Assembly (NCBI GenBank): GCA_033182465.1
Contig: CP137320.1
Span: forward strand, 806,001-870,000
Source of the DNA: Sanghuangporus weigelae
Lineage: Eukaryota > Basidiomycota > Agaricomycetes > Hymenochaetales > Hymenochaetaceae
Direction of reading: 5' to 3'
DNA length: 64,000 nt
Part shown: positions 11,909 through 22,390 of the stretch, piece after piece
Numbering within the stretch: the first letter of the stretch is position 1
How the letters are laid out: every line of letters starts with the position of its first letter
Notes under the pieces: model-generated
What the model saw: the letters and a program-made list of their open reading frames with translations, nothing else
The model's database searches: none
What the model was told of the DNA's origin: nothing
Translations under genes and position numbers: made by a program

Positions 11909-14900
11909 ATGGACTGGTGAGTAAAAAAAACCGTCTACCTTCCGAGTGATCGGAAGCTCATGCTTCTGCAGCCTGGACTTTGGTAATCTGCAGTCACTCA
12001 TCTATGCCGATCTTGCGAGAAATATCGGTGAATGCAAGGATGAAGAATCTATTCAACCAGCTGTGGATTTAATCAAATCTAGTGTTGATATTCCGTCGGA
12101 CGAGAAAACAGAGTGCAAGGAAAATGGATACTCCTCAGAGCGAATCTTCATGGTTCGTGTACGTTCAACGACTTTCAACCGGTCGCTAACGACGCTCGCA
12201 GACTGCCTCAAAGGTTTCTTGCCACGTCGGCTTTGCTCAACTCGCAACAAATTTGCCCGCTTCGCAGATCGACAGTACCGTGCCAGTTCTCCTGGAGATA
12301 CTGCGTGAAATACCCACTATGGATTTTGACACTACTTTACTTTGGCACAGTAAGTACATCCTTCATATGTCTGTCGCGCCGCACCAATCCTGAATCACGG
12401 GCCGCCGATTAGAGTGGGCACTTCCCGACCAGATCGTATCGGCAACCGTATCCGCTCTTTTGCGACTGGCTTCTTCGTTTCCTCGACATAGGTCTTCTGT
12501 AACGTCATCAATTCTCGAGTTTTCAACGATAATAATAGAACAGCTCAAAACCGAGCACCGTAAGTGCAATAATCTATTCGATGGACTCCATCTCACTCTC
12601 TCTTGGTATCTCTAGCAAATAATGTACTTACTCAATATGCGCCTTCGTTCCATGGCTTTTATCGCGCTATAATTTCAACGCCCTTCACATGGTCCGCGGA
12701 CGAGTGGAGCTGGCTAACAGAGAATATGAATAAACTATTACTACCTGAGGTCGTCGATCACTTGAATGACTTGCTTCCGCAGTCATTGCAATCTACTCAA
12801 TCAAAGCCTGAGGATGCTAGGTTCATTCAAAGCTTCCTTATCCGTTATGTCTCTCAGGACCGTCCGTTAACCGGATATTTCATCGTTTGTTGCGTCATGG
12901 AAATTATATGGACTGTGCTGGCACAAACGCTTTCTCCTCCAGCTGAAGGTTCGATGGACTTCGGGCCGGAGGTTCTCGCTGAAGAGGAAGCTGTTGCCGC
13001 TAACGAAGTCTGGGAGCGGCTGACACGTATGCCTGTTGAGCAACCACTCCTCTCGAAATCCCAGGAGATGTTGAGGAAGGTCGCTGGATATGCTATCCGA
13101 TGCTTCTCGGATTTGCTACAGCAGATCGAAGATATGGATGCCGAACCTTCACTCGATACCTATGCGTGGGAGACGATGTCAGAGTCACTGGTAAGGCACG
13201 ACTTTGGTGTTGTGATTGGTGCTTGATCTGAGCATGGATTCAGAAACTAGCATCGGTATGCTCTGTTGCCTTGCAAGAGCCGATGGACGAACTACTTTCA
13301 CGGCTGAGACTACTTCTCAGCGAAGCGTCTCCGATTTCTGATCACATGGTTCAGGAAGCAGCACTGAAATCCACGACTGTGATCGTTCAGAAGTAAGGGT
13401 CTTCCTCACAGAGTTTGGTCTTGGCTCATGATCATCGTCAGTTTCCCTTCGCTTGCGTCGACTATGTCCAGTCATCTACGACGATTTGTTACATCGCCTT
13501 TACCGATCTTTGAGTACGAGTTTGCCGCTGAGTTACGGGCTCCTTTGCCCCTTGCAGCGGCAGCGAAATGCTTGTCGCTATGTATCAAGCTTGCGCCAGG
13601 AGACGATTTTATCATGTCGAATATGTATTCATTGCTGAACTATATCTCTGCCACGAGCAAAGAGCCATACGAAAGTCCATGGAGTACACCAGTCACGCCA
13701 TTGCCATCTGTGCACTCTCAGGATCACGCTGTCCAATCGCTGAAGACTGGTTTACAGATGTTCAATGAAGATCAGCAGCGGCTTATTGGAATCACTACGA
13801 TTTCCGTGGTTACCTGTCTAGCTTTGGAGTTCAAACTTGATGAGGTCTAGCACTTCATTTGCAATGATCAGAATCCGCTTACTCACTGTATTACAGGTCA
13901 CTCGACTTACTACGTCGATGCTACTACAAAGACTCCGCTCGGCTGAGCCAACGGTTGAGGCAGCCATTGTCTACAACCTCGTTGATCTTGCGACAATCGC
14001 GCCAAAGAACACGTTCATAGATATCACAAGGGTACTCTCAACGATTAGTCGCTACGGAAATCGTGATGACCCTCGCTTCTCACATAACACTGTCAGCTAT
14101 TATGATCTTCTTTGTCACGCGTCGTCTGATTTGATGCCCGCAGGTTGTCGCAGCTCAAACAAAACTTGCTCAAGAACTCCGCAAGCGTCCCGAGCTTCGT
14201 GATGTCTATCTCTTCGAATTACTGAACCTCTTCATCGACAAGGGAGTTGCGATCCAGAACGCCATAATTTCGAATCATCTTCTAAAGGTAAACTAAACGA
14301 CCCTGTGCAACTTCTGATGCTAACAATATATGAATATAAGATCGATGATATGGTGGATCAGTTGGGCTCCCTTCTCTTACCAATTGATGCACTACTCACC
14401 CAACCCGATTTCAATCCATCTGAGGATGCTTCTACGGATGCTGTTTCACTTTTCCGTAACCTTTGGTTCTTGAGTGTTCTGTTCCAATTTACAAACCCGG
14501 AAGAACGTGGAGTACCATCTGCCGAGTGGCAGGTTGCAGCCTTGACGAGGATAGCAATTAAAACACCTGCTATTGTGCCAGAGGAAGTTCCTGACTTTGT
14601 GACAAGCTCTTTGGAATACAACACGATCATTCGTAAAGAATATGCGCAGATAGTACGTTCAGCTCTCATTGATCTATATCTCAAGTCTGACACTGGTGTC
14701 TTGGTCAGGCTATTCAACAGCATCGTCCCTTGCTTCTGAAACTCGTTCCTTCCCATTACAGCGAAATCCGATATCTTCTTCCCAGTCAAATCATTTTCCT
14801 TTTGACGATGCATGATTTGGAAGCGATGCGATCAGCCGCGGGATACCCTTCGTCCTTGCCGTTGTACTTCGTGAACGAAAGCGTTAATACCCACGAAGCC

Positions 14901-17900
14901 CTTTCCTCGTGTATGAACTCAGTCGCGGAGAAGGTGAGTAGTCAAAACGAAATGCGTATGAATTCCTTTTGAAGGGGAGCAGGTTATCCAGGCTACGATC
15001 GGGGAACTCAGCAAGCTGGTCATTGAACATAGCTTACCAAAGACAATGTCCAGTGAACTACGACAGTTACTTGTGCTTTGTTGTCACCGTGTCGCACGCG
15101 TTCGCGATATTGCTTTAAAGTATATCGACCGCCTAATCACATCATTCCCGTCTTTGATGTGTGATAGGCCACTTGTATTCGCTATTCTGGAGGTTCTAAC
15201 TATGCTGAGACGAGCCTGCGAAGGCGAGTTTACTGACGAGGTATTTCTTCTCCCTTGACCATGATCTTTTAAGACTTTTGTGCTAATGTTAGAAATAGTA
15301 CGATCCTGTATTTAATTTCCGTTCCGAGCAATACGGGATCGATCTAGAGATGTCCGACTCATATAAGACTCGGAATGATATTTTGGCTTCCTTGCACAGT
15401 CATTCCAATAACTGGCTCGGCCTTGCTTTGGCCCGTGCTCCGATTGAATTGCAAGCTACTCTTCAGGTGGCTAGAGTTTTACTGCAATGTAGCATCTACT
15501 TATCGAGTATGTAGAAGTATTTGGTCGCCGGTCGATTGGGCACTTCAATCCAATCCACGGAACTCGGCGCTTCTGTTGCGCTCCAGTTTGCAGCCGCAAT
15601 CGGACCATCAGAGCGGAAGCTTGGTAAGGAACTTTTTTGTTGAACTATTCTTCGCATGCAGGCTAACTATGTGAAGCACCGATTTCTGGCACTTCAGCTT
15701 GGCGCCCGGATCGCTCAAGAACATTGGCCTCGCAGATCGCTTTCGAAGAGAGGTGTGCTGGAGAAATGAGGAAGAGTCTAGCTCTTGATGACCGCAATCG
15801 TAAGATTCTAAACTTGATAGTCGGCATGAATCTGCTAACTACATCTTTTCATGTGCTATAGGATCTTTCGACTACGGGCAGATGCACCCGAAAGTGAAGA
15901 TTGCTAAAGCTTTGAAGGAGGTGCAAGCAAAGGATAGCTCGATGACCGTGTCGGATATGAAGGAGCTCCTGTTCCGATGTGTTGCTTGTCTTACTTGTGA
16001 TAGGGTAGGCGACCTCATCATGAGTATAAATCATGTCACGATATCTTCTCTCAGGCCGATTATGACCTCTTACATCATCTTGTTGCCCTGCCATTTGCCG
16101 TCTTTAGCCCATTGGTTATTACGGCAAGTATTGAGGCTTGGACATGGCTAGTCGCCGAAAGTCCTGAGCTGGAAATCCCTTTGATGATGGAGATCAACAA
16201 TTCTTGGGTTACAACGATCAGAAAGGGCTCGGGGCTATTCTGCGATACGATTAGGTACCCCTACTTCACTTCTTTCAAACTTGAACTGAGACTGATAAAC
16301 ATCCCTACAGCTCCTCCGATCCTTTCATGCATCCCATAGAGTATAGCCCGACGGACAAGTCTATCATGGACCTGGCAAACGCTGCTGCACGCAAGCTTCT
16401 TTCGCCGCATATCCTAATCCTGCAGTTCCTTCTCAGTCGTTTTCAGGCTGCTCGGTATCAAAAACCTGGTTTGATGCTACTTATCCTACGTCTTGTACTC
16501 TGCTCGGCCAGGGAGCATCGAGAGATGAGGTAATGACACCTGTATCTTCCATGAATCATCGCTGCATTAAGGACCACGTCTTTTCTAGTACTCATCCTTT
16601 GGCTCGTGAAGCTAGATTCTCTTTCCTCTTGTTCGGATTTGAGGCTCTGAAGAGCTCAAAGATGGATGCATTCTGCGAAAACAGGCTTCGCGAGGCATTA
16701 TACCATACAGCATTCTCTTGGTTTGCAGTACGACCTCAGTATGTGCATGTCTTATGCCAGCTTTTCGTTGGATTCACATAAGCTCCAGGTGGTCTTATGG
16801 TGCAAGCCGAGTACAAGTGGAGGCAGACATTAAAATTCTTTCGGATTTCTTAACATTACTTCAGGCTGACTCTATCCTGGGAATCAATAAGCTCTCTAGT
16901 ACATCGTTCGTACCAAACATGAGTGTAGCAGGTACGTCTCTTCCTTCTCGGTGGGACTACCGGTTCTCAAAGATAGGAAGAATCCGAAATGAAGAACGCG
17001 AATCGCCTGTTGCGCCTCCTCGTGGAAAACGAAATCTTCCGCCTTACCGTATGGAATAATCCACTCAGTGACGTCAAACGATTCGTTGATCCGTATGGTT
17101 CTTTGGAACGAATAATGGTCGATGTACGTATTATAGCATGTCATTCAACTTTTTTGACTTATACTTTTCAAAGGGTGCATGGATTAGGGAGATTCGGACA
17201 GCCTGGAAAATCGATCCTGCCCTTGTCGTTTATCTGCCCGAACGCTTCAAGAGTATCATTGTCGAAAATGAATGTGGAAGATGGATTAGAGCCCATACAC
17301 AGGAGGTGCTCGATTATCCTGAAGCTCTAAATTTCCTCGTAGGCAAAGGTCTCAGCACCGTAATCCAGCGCGACTTGAAGGTCTAGGATCTCTACCGTTC
17401 TTATGGTCGAGTACTGATTCCTTCCTAGTTTGTCTTGCTATGGGCACCTGTAACTCCGGTTGTTGCCGTGACTTACTTTGAACCACGATACTCTAATGAT
17501 CCAGTGCTGCTCCAATATGCTCACCGTGTCCTTGAGCAACATCCCGTTGAACTGACTTTCTTCTTCGTGCCGCAAATAGTCCAGGCTCTTAGAAATGATC
17601 CTCTAGGCGAGTGCCACAAAGTTCCTGACTGTTTTCTCCGTCGCTGAAGTCACAAAAGGATACGTCAAGAGGTTCATATTTGAGACAGCCAAAATATCTC
17701 AGCTTTTCTGTCACCAGATAATATGGAACATGAAGGCAAATTGCTATAAAGACGACGCAGCAGAGAAGGTTGGAAGTCTGAAAGAGCTTAGTAAAGACAA
17801 GAAACTGACATCGATACAGGAGGATCCACTCAAACCGTCGCTTGATAAGATGACAGATCTTGTCGTTAATTCCCTTTCTGGTGATGCCAGAACCTTCTAT

Positions 17901-19404
17901 GACAGGGAATTCGGTTTTTTCAATGAAGTGACCTCTATATCCGGGAAGTTGAAGCCTTTCATCAAGAAGAGTAAGCCGGAGAAAAAGGTACACTTTTGCA
18001 TTATCTATGCGACTGGTTCTAATAAACCTTCGAAGGCGAAAATCGACGAAGAAATGGCCAAGATTAAACTCGAAGTCGGCGTCTACTTGCCTAGTAATCC
18101 GGATGGCATAGTCATAGACATTGACAGAAAGTCAGGACGACCACTTCAGAGTCATGCGAAGGTATGTTCGATGGATGATACGAGTCACCAATATAACATG
18201 CAGGATATTGCAGGCTCCATTCATGGCCTCGTTCAAAGTGCGGAAGGAGCGTGTTGTGGTCAGCCAGACTCCTGAAAATGTCCTTGACGAGGAAGCGGCA
18301 GGGAAGGAGATGGTCGAAGAGCAAGACGTCTGGCAGGCTGCCATTTTCAAAGTTGGCGATGATTGCCGACAGGATGTCCTAGCTCTTCAAATCATCGCCA
18401 TGTTCAAGAATGTCTTCACAAGCGTAGGGCTGAATTTGTACCTCTTCCCGTACCGAGTTACAGCCACAGGCCCGGGGGTGAGTCTTGAGATATTATCCCT
18501 CTGTGTTCCCTGGAATGAACGGCCCAAACATTTCTTAGTGCGGTGTAATAGATGTCGTACCAAACGCAACATCGAGAGATGAAATGGGCCGAGCTAAGAT
18601 CAATGATCTGCTTGGGTTTTTCACGGCCAAATATGGTGGCGAAGACACGATCTCGTTTCAGCGGGCACGCCTCAACTTCATTCAGTCTATGGCTGCCTAT
18701 TCAGTTGCGTGCTACATCCTCCAAATAAAGGACAGGCACAACGGCAATATAATGATAGATGGTGAAGGGCATATAGTTCATATCGGTATGTAGCTTGAGC
18801 GTGCTTCTGCCGTTACGAGTTCTATTTAACTTTGATTTAGACTTCGGTTTCCTCTTCGACATAGATGAGTATCTAAATTTTGTACACTATGATGAATTCG
18901 TACTTACTGTCGTTTCACCTGATGTTTACGTCCAGGAGTAAGTTTACTTTTTCATCTTGCACGACTACATGCTAAGAATGCTTCTAGGGTATCAAATTTG
19001 AGCCTAGCTCATTCAAATTGAATCACGAAATGGTCGTTCTCATGGGTGGTCGTTATTCAAGAGGGTACACCCTTTTCCAAGAGCTGACGATCAAGGCCTT
19101 CCTTGCTATTCGACCTCATGCAGAACAGATCATTAGCACGGTGGAGTTGATGCTTGGTACTGAGCTACCCTCGTTCAAGGGAGAGCCGACTATCAGACGT
19201 CTCAGAGATAGATTTGCACTGCATCTGAATGAAAGACAAGGTGCAGATTTCATGACGGGCATCATCAGAAACGCTCATGAAAATATGAGAAGTACTGCAT
19301 ACGATGAGTTCCAGCGGGTGAGCATTATTCTTCATTTGCCTATGTCCCGGAACTAAATGAAAACATCTGATTCACAGCTCCAGAACGGAATTCCGTACAA
19401 GTAG
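11909..19404 (+). CDS. STT4: Phosphatidylinositol 4-kinase STT4 (PI4K type III alpha)
   Basis: This large lipid kinase makes PI4P at the plasma membrane, feeding PI(4,5)P2 and cell-wall-integrity signalling. The likely start is an 8-base exon, ATGGACTG (11909-11916), spliced to give MDCLDFGNLQSLIYADLA. A long helical region follows, roughly 12000-17700. The lipid-kinase-unique/PH-like region contains KVHFCIIYATGSNKPSKAKI and VYLPSNPDGIVIDIDRKSGR. The catalytic core has VFKVGDDCRQD-type lysine context (AAIFKVGDDCRQDVLALQII), the catalytic loop IKDRHNGNIMID and the DFGFLFD activation loop. The C-terminus is FMTGIIRNAHENMRSTAYDEFQ...NGIPYK, standard for Stt4. In the activation segment the frame needs an AT...AC intron and an 8-base micro-exon, listed separately. 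More than 20 introns are likely; internal junctions in the helical region were checked only in part. Confidence 0.95.
18865..18929 (+). other. STT4: AT-AC intron in the STT4 kinase domain
   Basis: Exon 18841-18864 encodes the end of HI-DFGFLFDI and finishes ATA G. Family conservation demands GPGG next. The only way I find to obtain this is to remove 65 bases beginning ATGAGT and ending TTTAC, which joins ATA G to GT CCA GGA (I-G-P-G). The 5' end equals a normal GTGAGT donor with the first G changed to A. The 3' end is AC in place of AG. The U12 donor consensus ATATCCTT is absent, so this looks like a major-spliceosome AT-AC intron. GT-AG alternatives shift the frame. Splicing itself is inferred. 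Confidence 0.8.
18930..18937 (+). other. STT4: 8-base micro-exon in STT4
   Basis: GTCCAGGA is flanked by the AC end of the AT-AC intron and a strong GTAAGT donor. The next intron (18938-18987, acceptor TTCTAG, branch-like GCTAAGA) leads to GGT ATC AAA TTT GAG. Joined, the exons read FDIGPGGIKFEPSSFKLNHE, matching fungal Stt4 kinases. Confidence 0.8.
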
Positions 19405-19630
19405 TAGAATTGAGAAGTAGATTGTGTTCCTTGATTATACAAACTCGTCTAGTTTCCTCTGTACTGTACATTCACGAACAAGAAATAAGCAGTTGCTTAG
19501 TCATCTGATTTCCTGAACCTCTTTCCTTTTACGCGCTGTCTCCTCTTACGCGCGTCTTGACCGTCCTCCTCCTCCTACTCCTAAGCTCATCACCACTCTT
19601 GCGATCGTCCTCTTTCAACGACAACACAAC
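19405..19630 (+). promoter_or_regulatory. Promoter and 5' leader of the myosin light chain gene
   Basis: A 226-base spacer between STT4 and the light-chain gene on the same strand. A pyrimidine-rich tract with CCTCCTCCTCCTACTCC at about 19563-19580 lies 50-70 bases before the ATG, a common feature of fungal core promoters and leaders. Confidence 0.5.
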
Positions 19631-20487
19631 ATGGTGAGCAAATAAATCACTTGAAAACTTGGTCAACGGACTGATGTTGACTGTCTGATGAATTGTAGAG
19701 TGATAACGCAGGTAACGCGTCAACCCTTCTCCTGCGGCATGCTTGTTCCAATTCCTGATATCACTTTGTCCATATCTTCTCTGATGCCGCATGTTCAATC
19801 ATCGCGACATACCCGCTTGGATGTTCATGTCGTGAACCGCAGAATACAAGGAAGCTTTCGCGCTTTTCGACAAGAAAGGAACTGGGGCTGTCCCTCGAGA
19901 GACTCTGGGCGACCTTCTACGCGCTCTAGGCCAGAATCCGACGCAGGCAGAAGTTGCGGATATCGTTGCCAATGCACCGCGAGAAGGTGAGTGTCAAATG
20001 CTCCTCTATTTCGGTGAAGTGATTGACTATTTTCGTTCTGATACGCTTCAGTCGACTATAAGACGTTCTTGACCATTTTGAACCGACCAGATGGGTTCAA
20101 GCCTGCAGGGACCGCTGGTGAGTCAACCTGACCTTTCATTGCATACTCGCCGTTGCACGATCATCTGACTACGAGAAATTTGACGAGTAGAGGAGTTCAT
20201 CCGAGGATTCCAGGTATTCGACCGCGAAGGGAACGGCTTCATCGGTGCTGGAGAACTGCGTTACGTGCTCACACAGCTCGGGGAGAAGATGACAGACGAG
20301 GAAGTCGACGAGCTGCTCAAGGGTGTTCCAATTGGAGCGTACGTTCTATCTCCCGCCTCTTCGCTCTTTCCCATTTGATTCCCCTATTACGATAACTTTC
20401 TAACGAGGCTTTTATGCGGTCTTTTGTGTGTATAGGGACGGAAATGTCAATTACGAAAGCTTCGTGCGCACCATTCTCACTCAGTAA
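19631..20487 (+). CDS. MLC1: Myosin essential light chain (Mlc1/Cdc4-like, EF-hand)
   Basis: This calmodulin-superfamily light chain binds IQ motifs of type II and type V myosins and acts in cytokinesis and polarised transport. The start codon stands alone at the end of exon 1 (ATG then donor GTGAGC). Exon 2 is only 13 bases (19699-19711), and a 131-base intron follows it. The protein begins [20 protein letters not shown] and continues with [76 protein letters not shown] and [16 protein letters not shown], about 148 residues. The EF-hand loops are largely degenerate, which separates it from true calmodulin and fits an essential light chain. Confidence 0.92.
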
Positions 20488-20682
20488 CTCGTCATCTTGT
20501 ATCTTTCGCGATATTTCATTTGTCACGGCATAATATTGTATTTCTGATATGGACACGATGGAAGGTCAAAGATTAGACAGCAGAGGAATGTCGGTGCTCT
20601 ATGTATACGATACACAAATGAAGTTGTATGGGGCAGAATGTCCACAGTTAGAGACAGGGAAAGTGCATTGAAGCAATGTGCA
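20488..20682. other. Convergent 3' ends of MLC1 and UBX gene
   Basis: A 195-base spacer between opposite stop codons, with no additional gene visible. Confidence 0.5.
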
Positions 20683-22246
20683 CTACTCTTCCTCTGTATC
20701 ATAATCACTATCTCCATCGTTTTGATTCTGCGTGCTTCCTGGAACAAGTGCTCGACCTGGTATCGTCTCCAAGACCAATTGTGCTCCACCTCGTAGTCCA
20801 TCAATAGTAGATAAAGTGGTAGATGCCGACCAAGGCACTTCCCGACGTGGGTACGCAAGCGCGAGCTTGAAAGACCAGCACTCTTCTGAGATGCCTGATT
20901 CAGAGGAGGCGAATCCTGGTGGAGGGGATGTCGGATCCTCCTCATTCGGGGAGTCTTTGGGGACGAGCTGGGACGCGACGAAGACGTATAGGGACGTCAC
21001 TGAATCGGAAGATGTGAAATGACGGACTTGCACACGTCCGTCAGGGAACCGTACACCGATGCGGATGGAGTCCTTTCCAGGCGTAGCATCTGGTTTAAGG
21101 AGCGTCCGTCTGGCGTAGCGGTACCATAGCAAACGATTAGCCTCCCGCGTCTCGCGTTCCTCCTGTACTCTCCTTCGTTCCGCTTCTTCGCGTGCGAAAG
21201 CAAGCTCCTGCATCTCAATCTCCTCCCGCTGACGCCGTTCCTCTTCCCGCTTCCTCGCTGTGCGTAACCGATCCTCTTCCGCCGCACGCGCGAACGCAGC
21301 GTCTTGCTCTTCCCGAAGACGTCGGTGGGCGTCGCGTTCTGCGGTGGCGGCGCGTAGACGCGCCAGGAACGGAGTAACGCGCGGTAAAAGTGAGTTTGTC
21401 AGATGCAAACATAGCGCACGGGGTGATGTCGGTCCGAGCTCTGATGCTGGGAGGTCGGCATCATTTGGCGTCGAAGGGCCCTGATGCCGAGAGAGGACGG
21501 TCAGGATAGGAGCTTCGGACAACTGCGACCCTCTGCGCTGTTGGACCCCGACGAAAGCGACGAATGGGTATGTTGTTGCTCCGAGCTTCTGGGCGGCTAG
21601 GGAATAAATGTCATTTACGATATTTGTGCAAGCTGATAGAATCGTCCAGTTAACTACCTTGAAAGGCATCGTAGTCCCTAACGTCTCCTCCCCACACGAT
21701 AAAGTCATTAGTTCTTAAAATCTTGTTGAACTCTGGGTCAACAAGAGTAGTTCTAGGAAAGCATGAGTTGAAGCTAAAAAAAAGAAGAATTCATCACTCT
21801 CACCTTTTGAAGTCTGGCACATCTTCATGCTCCTCGCTGACAAGAACCACACAAAAGAGCCTTGTATCTTTCTGAGACTTCCTCAGTGCACTCTCATAGC
21901 TTCCCAAGTAGAACTCGGGAATAAAGGCGCGATGCGCACGGGCGCTTTCAGTGCGCCTACTAAGCGTACTAGGACCTGGTCCAGCCCGTGCTTCTGCACC
22001 ACTCGCAGTAGTCACGCCGACATCATCACTCAGCCGGCTTTCTCGAATGGCGCCCGTCTCCTCTTCAAGTTCGCGTACCCAGCGGTCGGCAACGCTCGCA
22101 GGATCACCGGCGACGTTCCGTCTGTTCGAGCTTGGCAGCCATGTATAGAAATAAAGAAAAAGGCGTTGGATGGTGCTCAGTGAGGATGTGAGTGGATAGA
22201 GTATGATGCGGACGAGCGAGCCTAGGAGTTTTGCGAGTGTGTTCAT
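20683..22246 (-). CDS. UAS-UBX domain membrane protein (FAF2/UBXD8 or Ubx3-like)
   Basis: Proteins of this class recruit the Cdc48/p97 ATPase to ER and lipid-droplet membranes for protein turnover. The start at 22246 (MNTLAKLLGSL) is preceded by an in-frame stop. A hydrophobic hairpin-like segment lies at about residues 5-35 (LGSLVRIILYPLTSSL, IQRLFLYFYTWLP). Next is a linker, then a thioredoxin-like UAS domain (DTRLFCVVLVSEEHEDVPDFKR, NDFIVWGGDV, TTYPFVAFVGV), then a charged coiled coil (EEDRLRTARKREEERRQREE). The C-terminal UBX domain contains IGVRFPDGRVQVRHF and LALAYPRREV. The p97-binding loop reads YPR where FPR is usual. No N-terminal UBA domain is seen, unlike FAF2. It shares a 144-base divergent promoter with DRN1. 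Confidence 0.85.
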
Positions 22247-22390
22247 GTGGTCCACTGCGCGGTCGACGATGAGGAAGACACGGGTGCGGGATCAAAGAAC
22301 GGAAGAGCGGGGCTGATCTTTGCTCACAAGTTACCACGCTTCCGAGGCGCGTCTCTTCACGCTGCTGACCGCGAGTGACCTCCGAATAAC
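22247..22390. promoter_or_regulatory. Shared divergent promoter, UBX gene / DRN1
   Basis: Only 144 bases separate the two start codons, so both promoters must lie in or overlap this spacer. No specific site is assigned. Confidence 0.45.

Noticed and set aside
18865-18929. U12-type (minor spliceosome) intron
   Set aside because: The donor is ATGAGT, not ATATCC, and no TTCCTTAAC-like branch element sits near the 3' end.
18865-18937. Ordinary GT-AG splicing in the STT4 activation segment (donor GTATCT at 18869)
   Set aside because: Joining it to the AG at 18935 or 18987 shifts the frame of the downstream kinase sequence and loses the conserved GPGG.
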